A stretch of DNA of 64,000 bases from Azadirachta indica (Eukaryota; Streptophyta; Magnoliopsida; Sapindales; Meliaceae): contig CM040453.1 in NCBI GenBank assembly GCA_022749755.1, forward strand, positions 13,897,368 through 13,961,367. The letters run 5' to 3'. Under the pieces are notes generated by a model. The model was not told the origin of the DNA and did not search any database. It saw only the letters and a list, made by a program, of their open reading frames with translations. Position 1 is the stretch's first letter. Each line of letters opens with the position of its first letter. A program made the translations under genes and the position numbers. Positions 1-12,879 of this stretch are shown here, piece by piece.

Positions 1-3000
1 TTCATGTCGATAAATAGGTCTATCTGGTGGCGGAGGAAGAGGCCTAGGCCGAGGACCAGCCTTATTCCACTCTTCTTTAAGTTGTTTCTCACTTTTTGCA
101 GGAGGTGGCTGCAAAAGATCTTCGGGAAGATATGTTTCAGGACCAACCAGGTCAGACAGCTCTTTCTGGCTGCACAGGGAAGTGCGATCTACTAAATTAG
201 AAAACATGGCTCGTAGAGGTATTAGAACACGATGACCACCAAAAGTTTCAGAACCTGCAAGATATATAATTGTTTTAGGAGGATAGCCCATTGCACGTAG
301 GAGAAGTCCAACCTGAAAAGGTGTCAATGTAAAAATTTCCCATCAATTCCGACATGCTAAATGAGTACAGATTTCCTAAAACATTAACCAAAACCAATTA
401 AAATCTAGGGATTATTAGCAATATCCACATAAATTAAAATCTAGTTTAGAAGTACAAAGCTTCCATAAATTATTATCAAGTGAAAGTTTCATATTAAGCT
501 TACCTCTTCAGGCATGAAGGGACATGAACCATTTTCTCTACGCATGTGTGAGTCTACACTTAGTTCTTCATTAAGAATCCCTTGTTTGATCATCTGTGCC
601 CTTCGATATTGGATGAGTTCAGTATGAACATCCTAGAAGAAGCACCAAGTTATACGGTGAAGTAAGAAAAATTACAAAGAAACCCATGAACATGTTGAGG
701 CATTCTTTTTTGGACTATTTTGAGGCAGAAAGCCCCATGAAATACGTAAATAGGAACAAAAAATCTTCCCAAATACTGGTTTGTTAAGTGCAAAGGGGAG
801 GCAATGAGCAACTTTAATTCATGATAACGGTAAGAAAAAGAAACTACTCCAGCCACTAACCTGGAAAAGTTCTGCACAACCATGATATGCCAAGGTTTCT
901 CTCACTAAGCCAGGATGATAAGCCAGGAAAGGTTGGCCCCATGCTCGTAACCTAGGGAAAGAAGATTAGATAGCTCAGATTCCTCAAGGACAGAAACATT
1001 TCTGGCATATCCTAAGGCATAAAAGAATGCAACTAGCATAACAAAATAGTTTCTTTGAAAATAGGAAAAATGTTAAAACTTAAGTATTCAATATATAGCT
1101 TCATGGGCTATGTCAAGTCCCATAATGATATCCATTGTAAGAATAACTGCCATCAAACATAACATAACCGCAAAATGAAGTGTAATTCTCAATTTGTTAG
1201 TAGTCAAAAGAATTAAAATTCTGGCAATATAGGAAGATTATACCTCTCCACCATCAACCGGCCAAGAATCTGAATTTCATGACGAAACTGGAGTGCATGG
1301 AAGGCGACCCTGCATCTAAGCCTCTCAAGCTCAGACATGCTAGGAGGAAGAAGTGACTGAAATGAAAACAGAAAATATTTTAATGCACACTCCTCTTCAA
1401 ATTCATTTTAAAATATCTAGGAATTCCAAACAACATTATGAATAATAATAATTAACTGCCCGCAAAGTAATATAACTCTTAATATGTTAAAAGAAATGAA
1501 GGCATCCATAATAACTTATGGGCACCAAATTTTGTCATACCATCACATAATTGGAAAAACTTAAAAGGAAAAAATTATAACTGCCAATCAGACCAATCTT
1601 GAAAAGTAGACTGAACAAGCAAAAGAGACTAGCAACATATAACTCCAATATACAACAAAGGCAACCATATTAACTTTGTGCCGCAAATTATGGCCTCTAA
1701 CCATCATGTAATAAGAAAAAAGACCACTTTATGACTTCCAATCATAAGAAACTTGAGAAATAGACTGGATTAAAGAGTTAGCACCCAATAGCAACGAAGC
1801 TCCTCAGCAAGACAACAAGAAGGTCCAAACAAGGCAAAAATGACTGGAATATCTCTAAAAGGCCGCTCAATAATTTCAACACCCTCTATGCACAAGACAG
1901 ACGAGTTCTTCCTTCTCTTTGAACAGTTAGCCCATCCATGCAGAAGCAGAGGAAATACTACCATGTGTTGGAAAGTTGACTGTTAAAGTTCTTGCTATTT
2001 ATTTGATTGTTACTGCTTTTGTCTGAGGCATTGTTTATTAGGGAGTCATTGAGATGAAATTCCTAAGAGACGAGGGCTCTTAAGCAGGAAAACGATGTAT
2101 AACATGTTTCACATCCATCAAAACCATTTTGCAGCAGCAAAGCTAAGGCCAATTTAAAAAGATCCATATTGCTTTTACAAGTTTAATTGGAAAAAAAGTT
2201 CTATTTTTCCCTCTCAAAAACTAATGGCTAAGCAGGCTTTTCTTTCTTTTCACTTCTTTTCTATTTCACAACTAAGTCAAGAACCTAAAAAGAAAATACG
2301 AAATTACTGTCTTATGCTAGTAGAAGACATTACAATAACACATTCCACATAATAACAATTGCAATTCACTGATTAAAGTAGATAAAAGAAAAGAAAAATG
2401 AGACTATTTAAAAAGCATTTATATCAACAGTAGTGGACAATGCTAGAAGAAGAATTAACATCAGCAACATGCATTAATGAGAAACTGATAGTTGAAAACT
2501 ATAATACTGCACAAACTTCAAAACACTAGACAATACATATATAAGACTCAAACAAATTATCTGTCTAAACATTTACGGCAAAGAAAAATTATGGACATTT
2601 CCACTAGTTAAAACTCTCATATAAGCCCTAAGAAAGAATAAATCATTTGCAGTAATGGTCCAATAAATTAATATATTTTAGGATATTAACTTACCTGCAG
2701 GCATCCTCCATCAGTAAGAATCAACCCAATAACTTGAGCCTCCTTTAATTTCGGTAAAACTTCTTTGATATAATAATTTGGAGAAGTGGAACTTTTAGGC
2801 TTAAAAGTAGGGAACTCATTCCTCTTCCTCGCAGCTTTCAAATTTTCAGGGAGATTCTTCACTATAATTACATCATTTGTGAGTGATGCTATGAATTGCT
2901 CCTCATCATAAAGATAGGAGAAACTCTTGAACTTATAACTGCATGATAAAATAAAGGGTTAAAAGCAGAAATCTATCAGTTTACTAGCATACCAGACATT

Positions 3001-4193
3001 CATTTAAATAAATGATTAACAGAGCTAGTGTAAAACACCTGATGCCCTTTGAGCGAAGACTTTCTTGAATCTCTGGAATAACAAGAGTAGCATTTAAAAG
3101 CCTGGATATGGTGACAAGATCACAGATCTAGAAAATTAACAAAAATGTTATGAACTCCCGGTAGGAAAATATAACCTTAGATAAATTTATTTCATCAAAT
3201 TAACCATACCGAAGATCGTATCTTCTCAAAGCCACCAAAAACTTTTGCATAGATGAAACCGTTGCTCTTTTCATTTGGAGCTGTATAAAAATAAAAGGTG
3301 TTAATCAACCAAGAAGAGTTGAAGCCCCCAAATCATAAACAAAGTCAAGACAAAGGACAAAGAACTTTTTTAATTAAAATTCAAATTGAAAAGATATAAA
3401 GCTTTGTTGAATATATTTTATCTTTATAATATTGTTCTACTCACCATTTCAAAATATCATGCAGAAAACATAAATGCAAAAAGATCCCCCAAACTGCAAG
3501 AAAATTTTTAATCTCAGTCTCATAAAATAAATTTTCATGTATCCTTCTACCCATAGAACCTAAATAACTCTTACAAGCCGCATCTTTAGAATAGGATACA
3601 ATGTGTGCGAATGAAATCTTAAAAACCATTATTCAATCACATTCATTGTTTTTAAGGCAAGACAACAGCTTTTAATTTACTACATTCCATAAGTCAATCT
3701 TAAAAATTGTAAAAACTTCAGGAAAGACAACATCAAAAGATGAATGCAGAAAGAATTACAAAGTTCTTTTCAATGCTAGACAGTGCTATCCCTAAATCTA
3801 ACAAAACAAAAAAAAAACAAATCACAAATTTACACTGCTCCAAATATTCAAAAAAGAAAATCAATGCATGGGTCAATAACGCATCATTTATGACCTTTTA
3901 GACTTAATATGAATTGCATAATTAGGTACCGCATCTCTAGTAAACAAATCCAATTGTTTTCTCAGATTTAAGGCGTTTTCAAATTCCCACCTCAAATGAC
4001 AACAAAAGAAAAGAAAAAGATATTGATAAAACAAAGAAATCAAGTGCATAAACAAATGGCAGTTTAAAGAAAACTCATACCAGGATAGTTGGTCCTAGGA
4101 TTGGCATAAGGCTGCAAAGACTCCAAAGACTTCACAGCCCCCCATAGCTTCTTGTTCCTGCTACCCTGTAACATAAAATACACAATAGCTATC

Positions 4194-4231
<38 letters not shown>

Positions 4232-4480
4232 TATACGCATGCAATCGGATACAAAGTGCAATATATATATGTTCAACAACAAAGTATATACAGAAAGATA
4301 GGATCTAAAGTTTACCTGTGTTCCAAGAAAACCAAAATCATGGCGAAGAGCAGTCACTGGACTGTACTGAACCAATCCCATAGCTGAAAACTTTGTCATA
4401 GAAAGGTGCACCACAAGGGATCCCATAGACAAAACCAGCACAAAGAGAGCGACCCATTTGATCTTAGATTTAAAAGCCAT
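1..4480 (-). CDS. O-fucosyltransferase family protein (plant GT106/DUF246-type), 3' end outside window
   Basis: This is a Golgi type II glycosyltransferase of the plant O-fucosyltransferase superfamily; acceptor unknown. Exons read on the minus strand: 4480-4316, 4165-4081, 3280-3210, 3127-3039, 2938-2695, 1356-1244, 951-861, 632-504 and 312-1 (cut by the window edge). All junctions are GT-AG and keep frame, giving 433 residues. The chosen start, MAFKSKIKW, precedes a hydrophobic anchor at about residues 8-26. Next comes the family core: NGFIYAKVFGGFEKIRSS, then a stretch ending NATLVIPEIQ. Further on are FHALQFRHEI, RAWGQPFLAYHPGL and the late conserved block YLAGSETFGGHRVLIPL. The last visible residues are proline-rich and end RPIYRHE; the stop codon lies upstream of position 1. 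A 5' leader exon probably ends near 4620 and is spliced to 4516. The family assignment is strong; the subgroup is not determined. Confidence 0.9.
4198..4236. repeat. (TA)n microsatellite in O-fucosyltransferase intron
   Basis: A nearly pure TA dinucleotide run with one C interruption, inside the intron between 4165 and 4316. It is likely to be length-polymorphic and usable as a marker. Confidence 0.95.
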
Positions 4481-4649
4481 CTTTCTCTCATCAATTTTAA
4501 AACTCAACGATGAACCCTACATGACAATTCCATAAACAAAAATCAAATCTTGGAACCAAAAAACGAACTAACAAATACCAACGAGCAATGAATTGCGAAG
4601 AAACGCGATCTGAACTACCTGCAAAGTGTTGGCGGCGTCTTAAAGGAAG

Positions 4650-4976
4650 TCAATACAGTTGATTTCGCTTAAAAGGGTAATTGCAAGATTTGGGTTCAAG
4701 ATTTGACTTTCTTTTAGTTTTTCCTCGATTTTCTAGGCAACGAAACATGGGGGCGGTGCTGGGGAGATGTTGAATCTGCAATGGTAAAAGAGAATGGTCT
4801 GATTCGTTTGGGATTTGAGAACGAAGTTTCTCGAGATAGCAATAGAAAATGAAAATGAAAATGTTTTCCGTGAAAGCGTAATTTATGTTGTGAACTGGTA
4901 GAGTACGGAGTTTTCTCACTTATTCTATTGTTTGAGTTTCTGTTAACTGAACTATGAACAGATTTCTCCTTTCTTC

Positions 4977-5057
<81 letters not shown>

Positions 5058-5870
5058 TTATGAAAATACTATATAAATAAAATCCTTATTTAAACTTTTA
5101 AATTTCTTTTTTTTTTTAATTTTTATTTTCACTTTTGACTTTTAATTTTAAGAAAGAGGATCCTAAGGTGCTGTTTGTTATCAATTTTTGGATGGCCATT
5201 TTCTACTTTTGGAAAAATAGATATGATGAAAACTGTTTGATAAAAAATTCTATAAATAATAAAAATAACTAAAAAAAAGTGTAAAATACATATTGGAATT
5301 AATCATGAGATTCACTCATTAACAAGAATTATTTTACCAAACCTCAAAATTTTCATCAAGAAGATCAAATAAGATTGATACTATTTGACAATATTGTTAT
5401 GAAATGTTTGAAACTCTCCAATTTGATCTTGGCGAAGGCAGCATTGTTAAAATTAGCCAATGCTGTTTGAAGGAAACAATGTCAGTAAAAATGAAAGTGT
5501 TTTCAGAAAACAATAATGCATCTAAGCGTAAGATAAATGATAAACTTGTGCTTTTCCAGGGCTCCAGGGACTCAATTTGGTCAGAGAATCAAAAGGAACT
5601 TGCAAATATTCTTCAAGCAAAAACCCATCTAATGCAGATTCTGTGATTTCCTATGATAAAGACGACAAATGTAACAAGTAGTATTAAAAGTAAAAGTTAA
5701 ATCTCAGCGTTGAAAGATTCCATTGTAAATAATCAATTTAGACGTTTCAAAAAGAAAATGGGAATTTTAAGCTCACAAGCTACATCAGGAGTCAAAGAAT
5801 CAATAAGAAAATATACAAATGCTAACAGCCAGTGGCCCCGACGCAGCCACGTCAGAGAATAATGTACAAA
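4650..5870. other. Intergenic region between the O-fucosyltransferase and GT47 genes
   Basis: The part next to 4650-4950 is the likely promoter/leader of the minus-strand O-fucosyltransferase. After the ATT microsatellite the DNA is AT-rich. An open frame at 5404-5646 has no recognisable domain. The start near 5165 (GCTGTTTGTTATCAATTTTT) has the flavour of a decayed hAT-type MITE, but I found no matching opposite terminus. No other feature is supported. Confidence 0.6.
4978..5057. repeat. (ATT/TTA)n microsatellite, about 26 units
   Basis: An uninterrupted trinucleotide run of about 80 bp lies some 350 bp upstream of the 5' leader of the O-fucosyltransferase gene. Runs of this length and purity are usually hypervariable. 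Confidence 0.97.
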
Positions 5871-5873
5871 TCA

Positions 5874-8759
5874 TCAATTGGAATAAATGGAAGTACTCAT
5901 TTGAACCCTAATAGAACTTCGTCGAAGCCATAACTCATACATAACCATGTAAAAAGCATCATAATCAACAGGTAAAAGATGCCACTGGAAATGTTTTCGC
6001 ACCTTTAACACGTTGCTTTTTAACAATAAATATTCGTCTGAGCTTATTCCTTTTAGAATTTTCTTCAGCAGTGGGATATCTAAAGTGGCAACGACAATAG
6101 AGAACCTCTTCCAATTTAGTATGTCAGTAAATGGAAGATCATAGTGGTTTGCAATGATCACAGGAACACACCCATAATATAAGGAATCTGCTATACGTGC
6201 TGTATTTACTTCAAAGCCTTTGACATGGAGACAAAACTTACTACCGAGTAGCTCATCAGCATAGGGAGTTGTCAGCCGACCAGAGTGAGCATAAATCTCA
6301 GAGTCATATCTCCAAACTTGAAGAAGCTTTTCACGCACTGGGGAGTTGACAGATCCAGCAAAAAAGGCAAGCTTCTTCCTGCAATTTCATTTTTGGTGAC
6401 GGCAGTTAGATTATAGAAGGCCAACAGCATCACAAGGGTAGAAGTTAGTTTCAATTCCAAGGAACAATGAGTATGGTTTAAATCAATTCGCAATATAAAT
6501 GCCATGCGAACTTCACATCAGATTTCTGGAGGAAATAATTGACACAGCTATCAAATGCTTTTTATGAGCATGACAAGGAAGTATCATCAGTTTGACAAGA
6601 AGTTTTACAATGAATTATACGGGGTTCAATGCATTGCTAATCTTGAAGAGAGAAATGTCTCCACTGATGTGCAACAGTGACACAGGTGGGATGTGGCAAG
6701 CTTGCGCTCGTGTCATCAAAGTTTAAAGTGATCTTGCACCTCAAAATGACCAAAGAACTGGCATAACTAGGCGCAAAGATATGGGCCAAAAAGCATGCAG
6801 AGTACAAGATGAGTAGAGAACTGGCATAATTATGCATGAAGATATGGGCAAAAAGGCATGCAGAGACAAAATCTTCCCTTCATCCAATGCATATGCATAC
6901 AAATACATTACTGATAAGCTGAATTCAATTTTGATTGAGCACATGAATTTTCCTGATATTAAATGGTCTACTTGAAACTACAAAATGTCTTGCACGGAAA
7001 GCCCTAACAGTTCTATAGATGCATGATTAACAGATATGCTAAGGCATAATCAAATTTTCATCAATGAATCTTGAAAATGTAAAACATCCCTGGCATACAT
7101 ATGATATCCGTAAATTGCAATAGATAAAACTATACCATTGATTTGAAGTTTGGTATATATACTGCGTATCAAATGAGAAAATGGCAAATTGTAAGTATGT
7201 TCACCTATTCGATGTAGCAAGCTCTGGTGGATCTCCTTGTCTTGGCCAAATTTGAGGCAAAGAGACATCCTTATGAGAAATGTGTCCTGATAGAAAATAG
7301 CTTGATGAGCACACAACTTGGATGACATTGAGTTTCGCTTCCCATGCTTTCTCCATGGCTGACCGTCCGATGGAATGACAAGCAACATAAAAGTGATCAG
7401 CCCCACCAGTCTGATTCCAATAAGGGTACTTCTGGCTGATATTGAAGATGTAATCACGGATAAAATCTTGGATACCGTTTGCACCAATTCTAGGATCATG
7501 CCGCAACCTTGCAATCGAGAAAGGCAAGAAGAAAAGATCTGCTTTGGATGGATCCTTCGTGATAAAATGGCTCTTCATAAGGACCTTCTTAAAGTAACTC
7601 TCACTAGCATAATTACCACCTGGTTCAAAATCCACAGGCAAGAGTACATTTGCAAAAGGATCATTCCGGCCATGAGGATAAACATATATCCTGAAGCTCC
7701 TATTCATTTGTCTATAGTCTTCCAGAAAGAGATCTCTGTCATGGAACACCTCGTGGTTATTCATATAGTTTCCTGAAGCATAAAAACCAGCAGTTTCCAG
7801 TTTCTGTGATTAAGAAATATAAGTTCAATATAAATTCACAGAAGTTTCTTCACAGCCCTGCTCACCCTACCCATGCTAAAAACCATGTGATGGATCTAAC
7901 ATTAACCAAACTATGATCTTATGTTTCCAGAAAAAATATGGAAAACAAACAAAAAGCATAAATACCTAATAATTATATTCGGTACAATGGATCGTTTAAT
8001 TTCTTTTCTTTAAATGCTTTTTACCAGTAACCATAAAAGCTAAAGCTCGTTCTTTTGTACCCTTAACTTCCCTATACAGACAAAAATGTCAATGCAAAAC
8101 AAAAGCACCAAAGCACCAAGAAAATGAAAATAAATTAATGAAATAAGAACTTTAAGCACAGAACTCATAATAACATACATTCAACCCCAGGTTTTCAAAA
8201 CAATGTTTTCGTGATTTCCCTGAATGATATATTAACAGCCCAAACCCCATTAACCCAAAAATTTTATCAAAGAAGTGTAGAAATTAAACAACATTCTTAA
8301 GTCTAAGAGAATTTCTAATCAACCATTAGCAAACACGGAAAAGTATAAACTTTACATAAAAAAATCCATCAAATTTCACAAGCAAAGCAAACCCACAAAC
8401 GAAAACCTCAACAATCACATACCATTTGATTCCAACTGAACTCTCGCAGACCGTCGATTCAGTTTCTCACCACCTCCGCTCTTCGGCAAATCAGAAAACA
8501 CGTGGCTGTCGCTGATGTTAGAAACATTGAGAAGCGAGACCGGGACGGATGAAGACATGACAGTAGGCTTCTTCCGGTTAATAACACGAAGGGGCCGGCG
8601 ATGATGATGGTGAGAGAAGAAGAGATGAGAAGTATTGGAAATATAAACAAGAATGAAGAGAGTTGTTAAAAGAGCTAAAGTTGTGGGAATGAAAAAGAAG
8701 GTCTTGAATAAGCCGCGGTGGCGAGAAAAGTGATACAGGAAGAACCGGGTATTCGCCAT
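5874..8759 (-). CDS. Exostosin-family (GT47) probable glycosyltransferase
   Basis: This is a Golgi type II membrane glycosyltransferase of plant family GT47 (cell-wall polysaccharide or glycoprotein synthesis); the donor and acceptor cannot be read from sequence. Exons on the minus strand: 8759-8423, 7772-7205 and 6378-5874, giving 469 residues in frame. Exon 1 has a cytosolic N-terminus, a membrane anchor at about residues 21-43 and a His/Arg-rich stem. Exon 2 carries EVFHDRDLFLEDYRQM, the SFRIYVYPHGR block, SKADLFFLPFS, KYPYWNQTGGADHFYVACH and HKDVSLPQ. Exon 3 carries AFFAGSVNSPVREKLL, then FEVNTARIADSLYYGCVPVI and YDLPFTDILNW, the conserved exostosin C-terminal region, with MVMYELWLR near the end. 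It resembles the Arabidopsis At4g38040 type from memory. The exon 1/2 join is the least certain: a stronger acceptor at 7803 breaks phase, while 7772 keeps it. The starting ATG is the first in exon 1. Confidence 0.87.
6754..6865. repeat. 63-bp tandem duplication in GT47 intron 2
   Basis: The segment beginning AGAACTGGCATAA at 6754 recurs at 6817. The shared tail GCATGCAGAG ends at 6802 and again at 6865. The offset is exactly 63 bp, with several substitutions between copies. It lies in the intron 6379-7204 and has no coding effect. Confidence 0.85.
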
Positions 8760-11700
8760 CGATGAAACTTGGGATTCAGTTTCAGTTTGAGTTTCAGATG
8801 GGTGTTGCTTCGCCTGAGTTGACTAACCTTAATAAATGCCAACAAACAGGAACACATACCCTTGAGAGTCAAGCTTGCTAATTGGTTTGGCTTTGGCATC
8901 ATACTTTCTCTGCTTGTTGCCAGTCTGTGTAAGGGAGAAAAATAATACAGAGAAGATTGATGACTACCAGTTAATGACATTCTGGTCCCTGTAATTTTGT
9001 ATTTTTACGTGATATGAAATAGTCATTCTAATTATATCAAATAGATACTAAGTGTCAAAATGACCAAAAGCCCCACAATATAGGTGAATGCAACTATAAG
9101 GGACAATTTTTAGTACGATCTATCACTCCACACGAATACAATATAAAATTAACTAGTTTGAGTTAAATTAAAATAATATAATTAATGAATAGATTATTAT
9201 AATGTGATACAATTAATAATTAGATTGAATTTGAGTTTAGAAGTATTAATATGTAAATCCATTTATGACACAATTAACTATTTAAATAATTATTTTATAC
9301 TAATTTATATATTATTTAATATTTGTCATATTTTTAAAGTGTTTAATTATTTTTTTATAAATTATATGATACTATTTAAAAGAAAATTTATTAGCATTTG
9401 CATAAATTATATTATAAATATTTTAGAATATACATTAAAACATATAAAAAAATAATGTTAAATGGGCAACGTGATTATTAAATATATCGATTTCAAGTTA
9501 ATTTAAAATATGTTATATTTTTATTTAACATGACAAGATACAATTCGCTAACCCAACTTCGCCACCACTAAATGCAACTTATTATCATAAGGATATTTCA
9601 GTCATTTAGATAGAGATCAGTGAGCTATTTGACGTAGGTGAAGAGAACTTGTTCTTATTTGTAAAGATGTAAAAACTCATGAACTTGGATTTCATTATTT
9701 TATTTTTTAATTAAGGTTGATGAAATGTTGACGTCAAGAATATTTTCTTTAGATTTATTAAATTAGCGTGTGGAATTTATTATTTATATCTAAATTTTAT
9801 ATTTATTAGCGTAATGGAATCATCCATATCATAAACTACTATATTTATTTTATTTATATTTTTTATGCCAAATTATTGATCTTTCTAACACATAATTACA
9901 TCAAGGAACTAAAACATACACGAAATGTATATTATAAAGTTAAAAAAGAAAAAAAGAAAATTCAATGTTAAGCTTAAACTAAGAATATTTCATAATTAAA
10001 AATTAATTATATAAATATGTGCCTTGTGTTGATAATTATTAATTTTATTATTTTATTATTAATATAATTGTTGTATTATCTAAAAATATCACATTTTAGT
10101 TAAAATGTGTACTTGACATTAAAATAATCATAATTTTTAATTAAAAATTGTAATTATAAAAATTTTATTTATATTCAATTTACTCGAAAACTTTTAACTC
10201 TATTATAATGCATTAATTATATTTTATAAACAATAGTTAAAACATAACTCTTAATTAAATGACATGAGATATTTTATTTTTAAAACATCTAAGTAGATAA
10301 TTGCTTCAAAGGCAATCTAAATAAAATTTTAAGCAATAATTGCCTTTAAATTTGAACTCCCAATATAATTTAGTATAAGTCATTAAAACATTTTAAATAA
10401 ATTTACTTTTCAACCCAACTTTAAAAGTTTTAATAATACCAAAGCCCAAGTAGTAAAAACACGCACTCTCCTCACTCACACCTACCCTGTGAGGTGAAAT
10501 ATAACTACGTGTATCAAAACTCTTAGTAGAGTTCTACTTATAATACTAGTAGACATCGTACTTTTAAAAAAAAAAAGTTTAATAGTTATATATGAATATA
10601 ATTAAGTAAACAAATTTAACTTAATCTATCTAAATAAATTCATTCAAAAATTATTTAAAAAATAACTTACTTTTTCTTTTGATATATTAATAAAAATATT
10701 TTTTTCTCTCAAGTTCTTAAATCATGTATTACCAACTCTATTATCGTCATGTATATTTTTTTTTTTGATAGAATTTCACTTGTAAGTCCACTTTCATCTT
10801 TCTACAAACATATATAGTATGAATTAAAAAAACAACAACAACAATAATAATAATAATAATAATAATTATTATTATTTTTTAAGATATATATTCACAATGT
10901 CCTTTTCTCTACTACTTTCCTTACAATCCTAGAATTCTTTTTTTTTTTGTTTTCTTTCTAAGTGATGTAAATTTCACTTGACAAAAGTTTTCTTTCTAAT
11001 TAAAAGTGATTTAATCTCTCTTGACGTAATAAAAATATATAAACTTTATTTTTAAATATTGAAGAAAATTAATACAAAAATGTAAATTTCTAAGCTTATT
11101 ATCTATCAAAAAGATTCAAAGTCTATTGATGCTAAAACAGTTCAAGCATAATTTTGATGGGTTATTCTTACTTATCTTCTCTTAAATTTGTCAATATTTT
11201 ACTTGCATGGCGAGAATCAGAGGAAGATGAGTAACTATCGCCTTAATATTAACCGATCATTTTCATCAATTAATTGAATTATGGTTGTTTTAATAATTTT
11301 GATTTAAATTTTAAAAATAAACAAATTTTAATTTCGTACTATGACTTTCTAAAAATAAAAATATAAATACAAATAAACAAAAATAAAATGAGGATATGGT
11401 ATTTGCAGTTACTTACTCTAAACAAAAAAAAAAAAAAATTAAGTAGCAACAAAATGAATTGGCAATAAATCCTAACTAGTAATATATTTGGCGAATATTA
11501 TTTTTAGCTTATAATTTATCGAGTTTATATAATTTTACTCTCAATATCGAAGTCATGGATACTTGCATTTCACACGTTGTTATGCTAATCATCTCTTAAC
11601 GTATTTTCTAGAATTATTTGATTTATGGTTATTGATAGATGGACGGTTGCTATTTTTGAAATAAAAAAATTTAAATTAATATAGATAATAATTTTATTGA

Positions 11701-11814
11701 TATCTTATTTTAATTTAATTATTAGCTGCGAGATAAAATTATAATTATAATTATAAAAAAAAATTAATAGATGAGTGGTACCACCGTCGCTACCCTTAAT
11801 TCTTTTTGTCTGTA

Positions 11815-11852
11815 GTGTTGGGCTTTGGGTTTTGGGCTTTGGGCCTTTTGAT
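11815..11852. promoter_or_regulatory. Cluster of Site II-like TGGGCY elements
   Basis: The stretch TGGGCTTTGGG-TTTTGGGCTTTGGGCC gives three GGGCY cores in under 40 bp. TGGGCY (Site II, TCP-bound) elements are known in promoters of growth-related plant genes. No gene start is visible within a few hundred bases, so this is either an orphan promoter part or a chance repeat. Confidence 0.35.
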
Positions 11853-12825
11853 TCTTATTCAACTTGGGCAATCATAAAAGTTATGAGAATGCCCATCACT
11901 TTTTCCTGTAACACCACCTCATAAAATATTGTAATTAATTTTATAACTTAATCCATATAATATCAAAAATTAGTCTATTGTAAAATTAAGATAACATATA
12001 TCTCTATTAAGTAACATAATATTTAAGCCAAAATTAAATTTTCCATAGTAGTCTAATCTCAAAAAAAAATTCTTATATAAATATCTATCAATATTTAACA
12101 AAATCATATAAAACTTATATTTTTTCCAAAAAATTTTTTTATTATATTTTATTTCATTTGTCACTTCAAAATATTATATATGTATATGTGTGTGTGTATA
12201 TATATATATATTAAGAAATTTATTTTAATTTATATTTTTTTGCTTTTAGGAAAACATTGAATAGTAAGTGAAATTTCAAAAATATAGGGAGAAACATCAC
12301 CATCTAGAAAATAAATATCCTCTACCATCTTTATAAAAATTTTTTCTGAATATAAAAATAAAAACAACATTTCTTCTTGGAAAATTAGTCTTAATTTCTC
12401 AAATAATTAGATAGTTCTACACCTCAATAAAATATCCCACAAAAGAACATACTATCTTTTAATATTTTTTAATAATATTCTAACATATAATTAGTGCTAA
12501 AAGTATATTCTCTCCTTTTTTAAAATAAATATTAAATTAAATGGTTCTTGTAACTCATAACAGCGTTTAATAGATACAAATTTTACTATTTACTCTCAAA
12601 TAATTATTTTTTTATTATATTATAATTAATATAAACATGACATATAATCTCAATCACTGAAACAATGATCAAAAGCATAAAAATTCAATAGTTTATAAAC
12701 AATATAAACGATTATGTAAAATTAAGAAGTTACTTATTCATACATCCCTATTTAATTAACAAATAAATTATGAAATAAAAGGAAAAGAATTGGAAAAGAT
12801 TGAAGAGAAGGGTAGGTTTAGCTAT

Positions 12826-12856
12826 ATGCATGCATTGAAATAAGAAAAGCATGCAT
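12826..12856. promoter_or_regulatory. Paired RY-type (CATGCATG) motifs
   Basis: ATGCATGCAT at 12826-12835 and GCATGCAT at 12849-12856 are two copies of the RY element, the B3-domain (ABI3/FUS3/LEC2) site of seed promoters. A short ATG frame starts about 220 bp downstream at 13077. The link between the two is inference only. Confidence 0.35.
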
Positions 12857-12879
12857 ATATGTAAGTGTAGCCTGTAGGG

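Noticed and set aside
6620..6650. GGGTTCAATGC resembling a tRNA B box
   Set aside because: No matching A box upstream and no cloverleaf arms.
6637..6944. Frames with repeated CMHAFLPISSCIIMPVL-like sequence
   Set aside because: Produced by the 63-bp intronic duplication, not by a protein repeat.
9204..9455. 83-codon plus-strand open frame rich in Ile/Asn/Tyr
   Set aside because: The composition mirrors AT-rich noncoding DNA; there is no domain, no promoter and no splice context.
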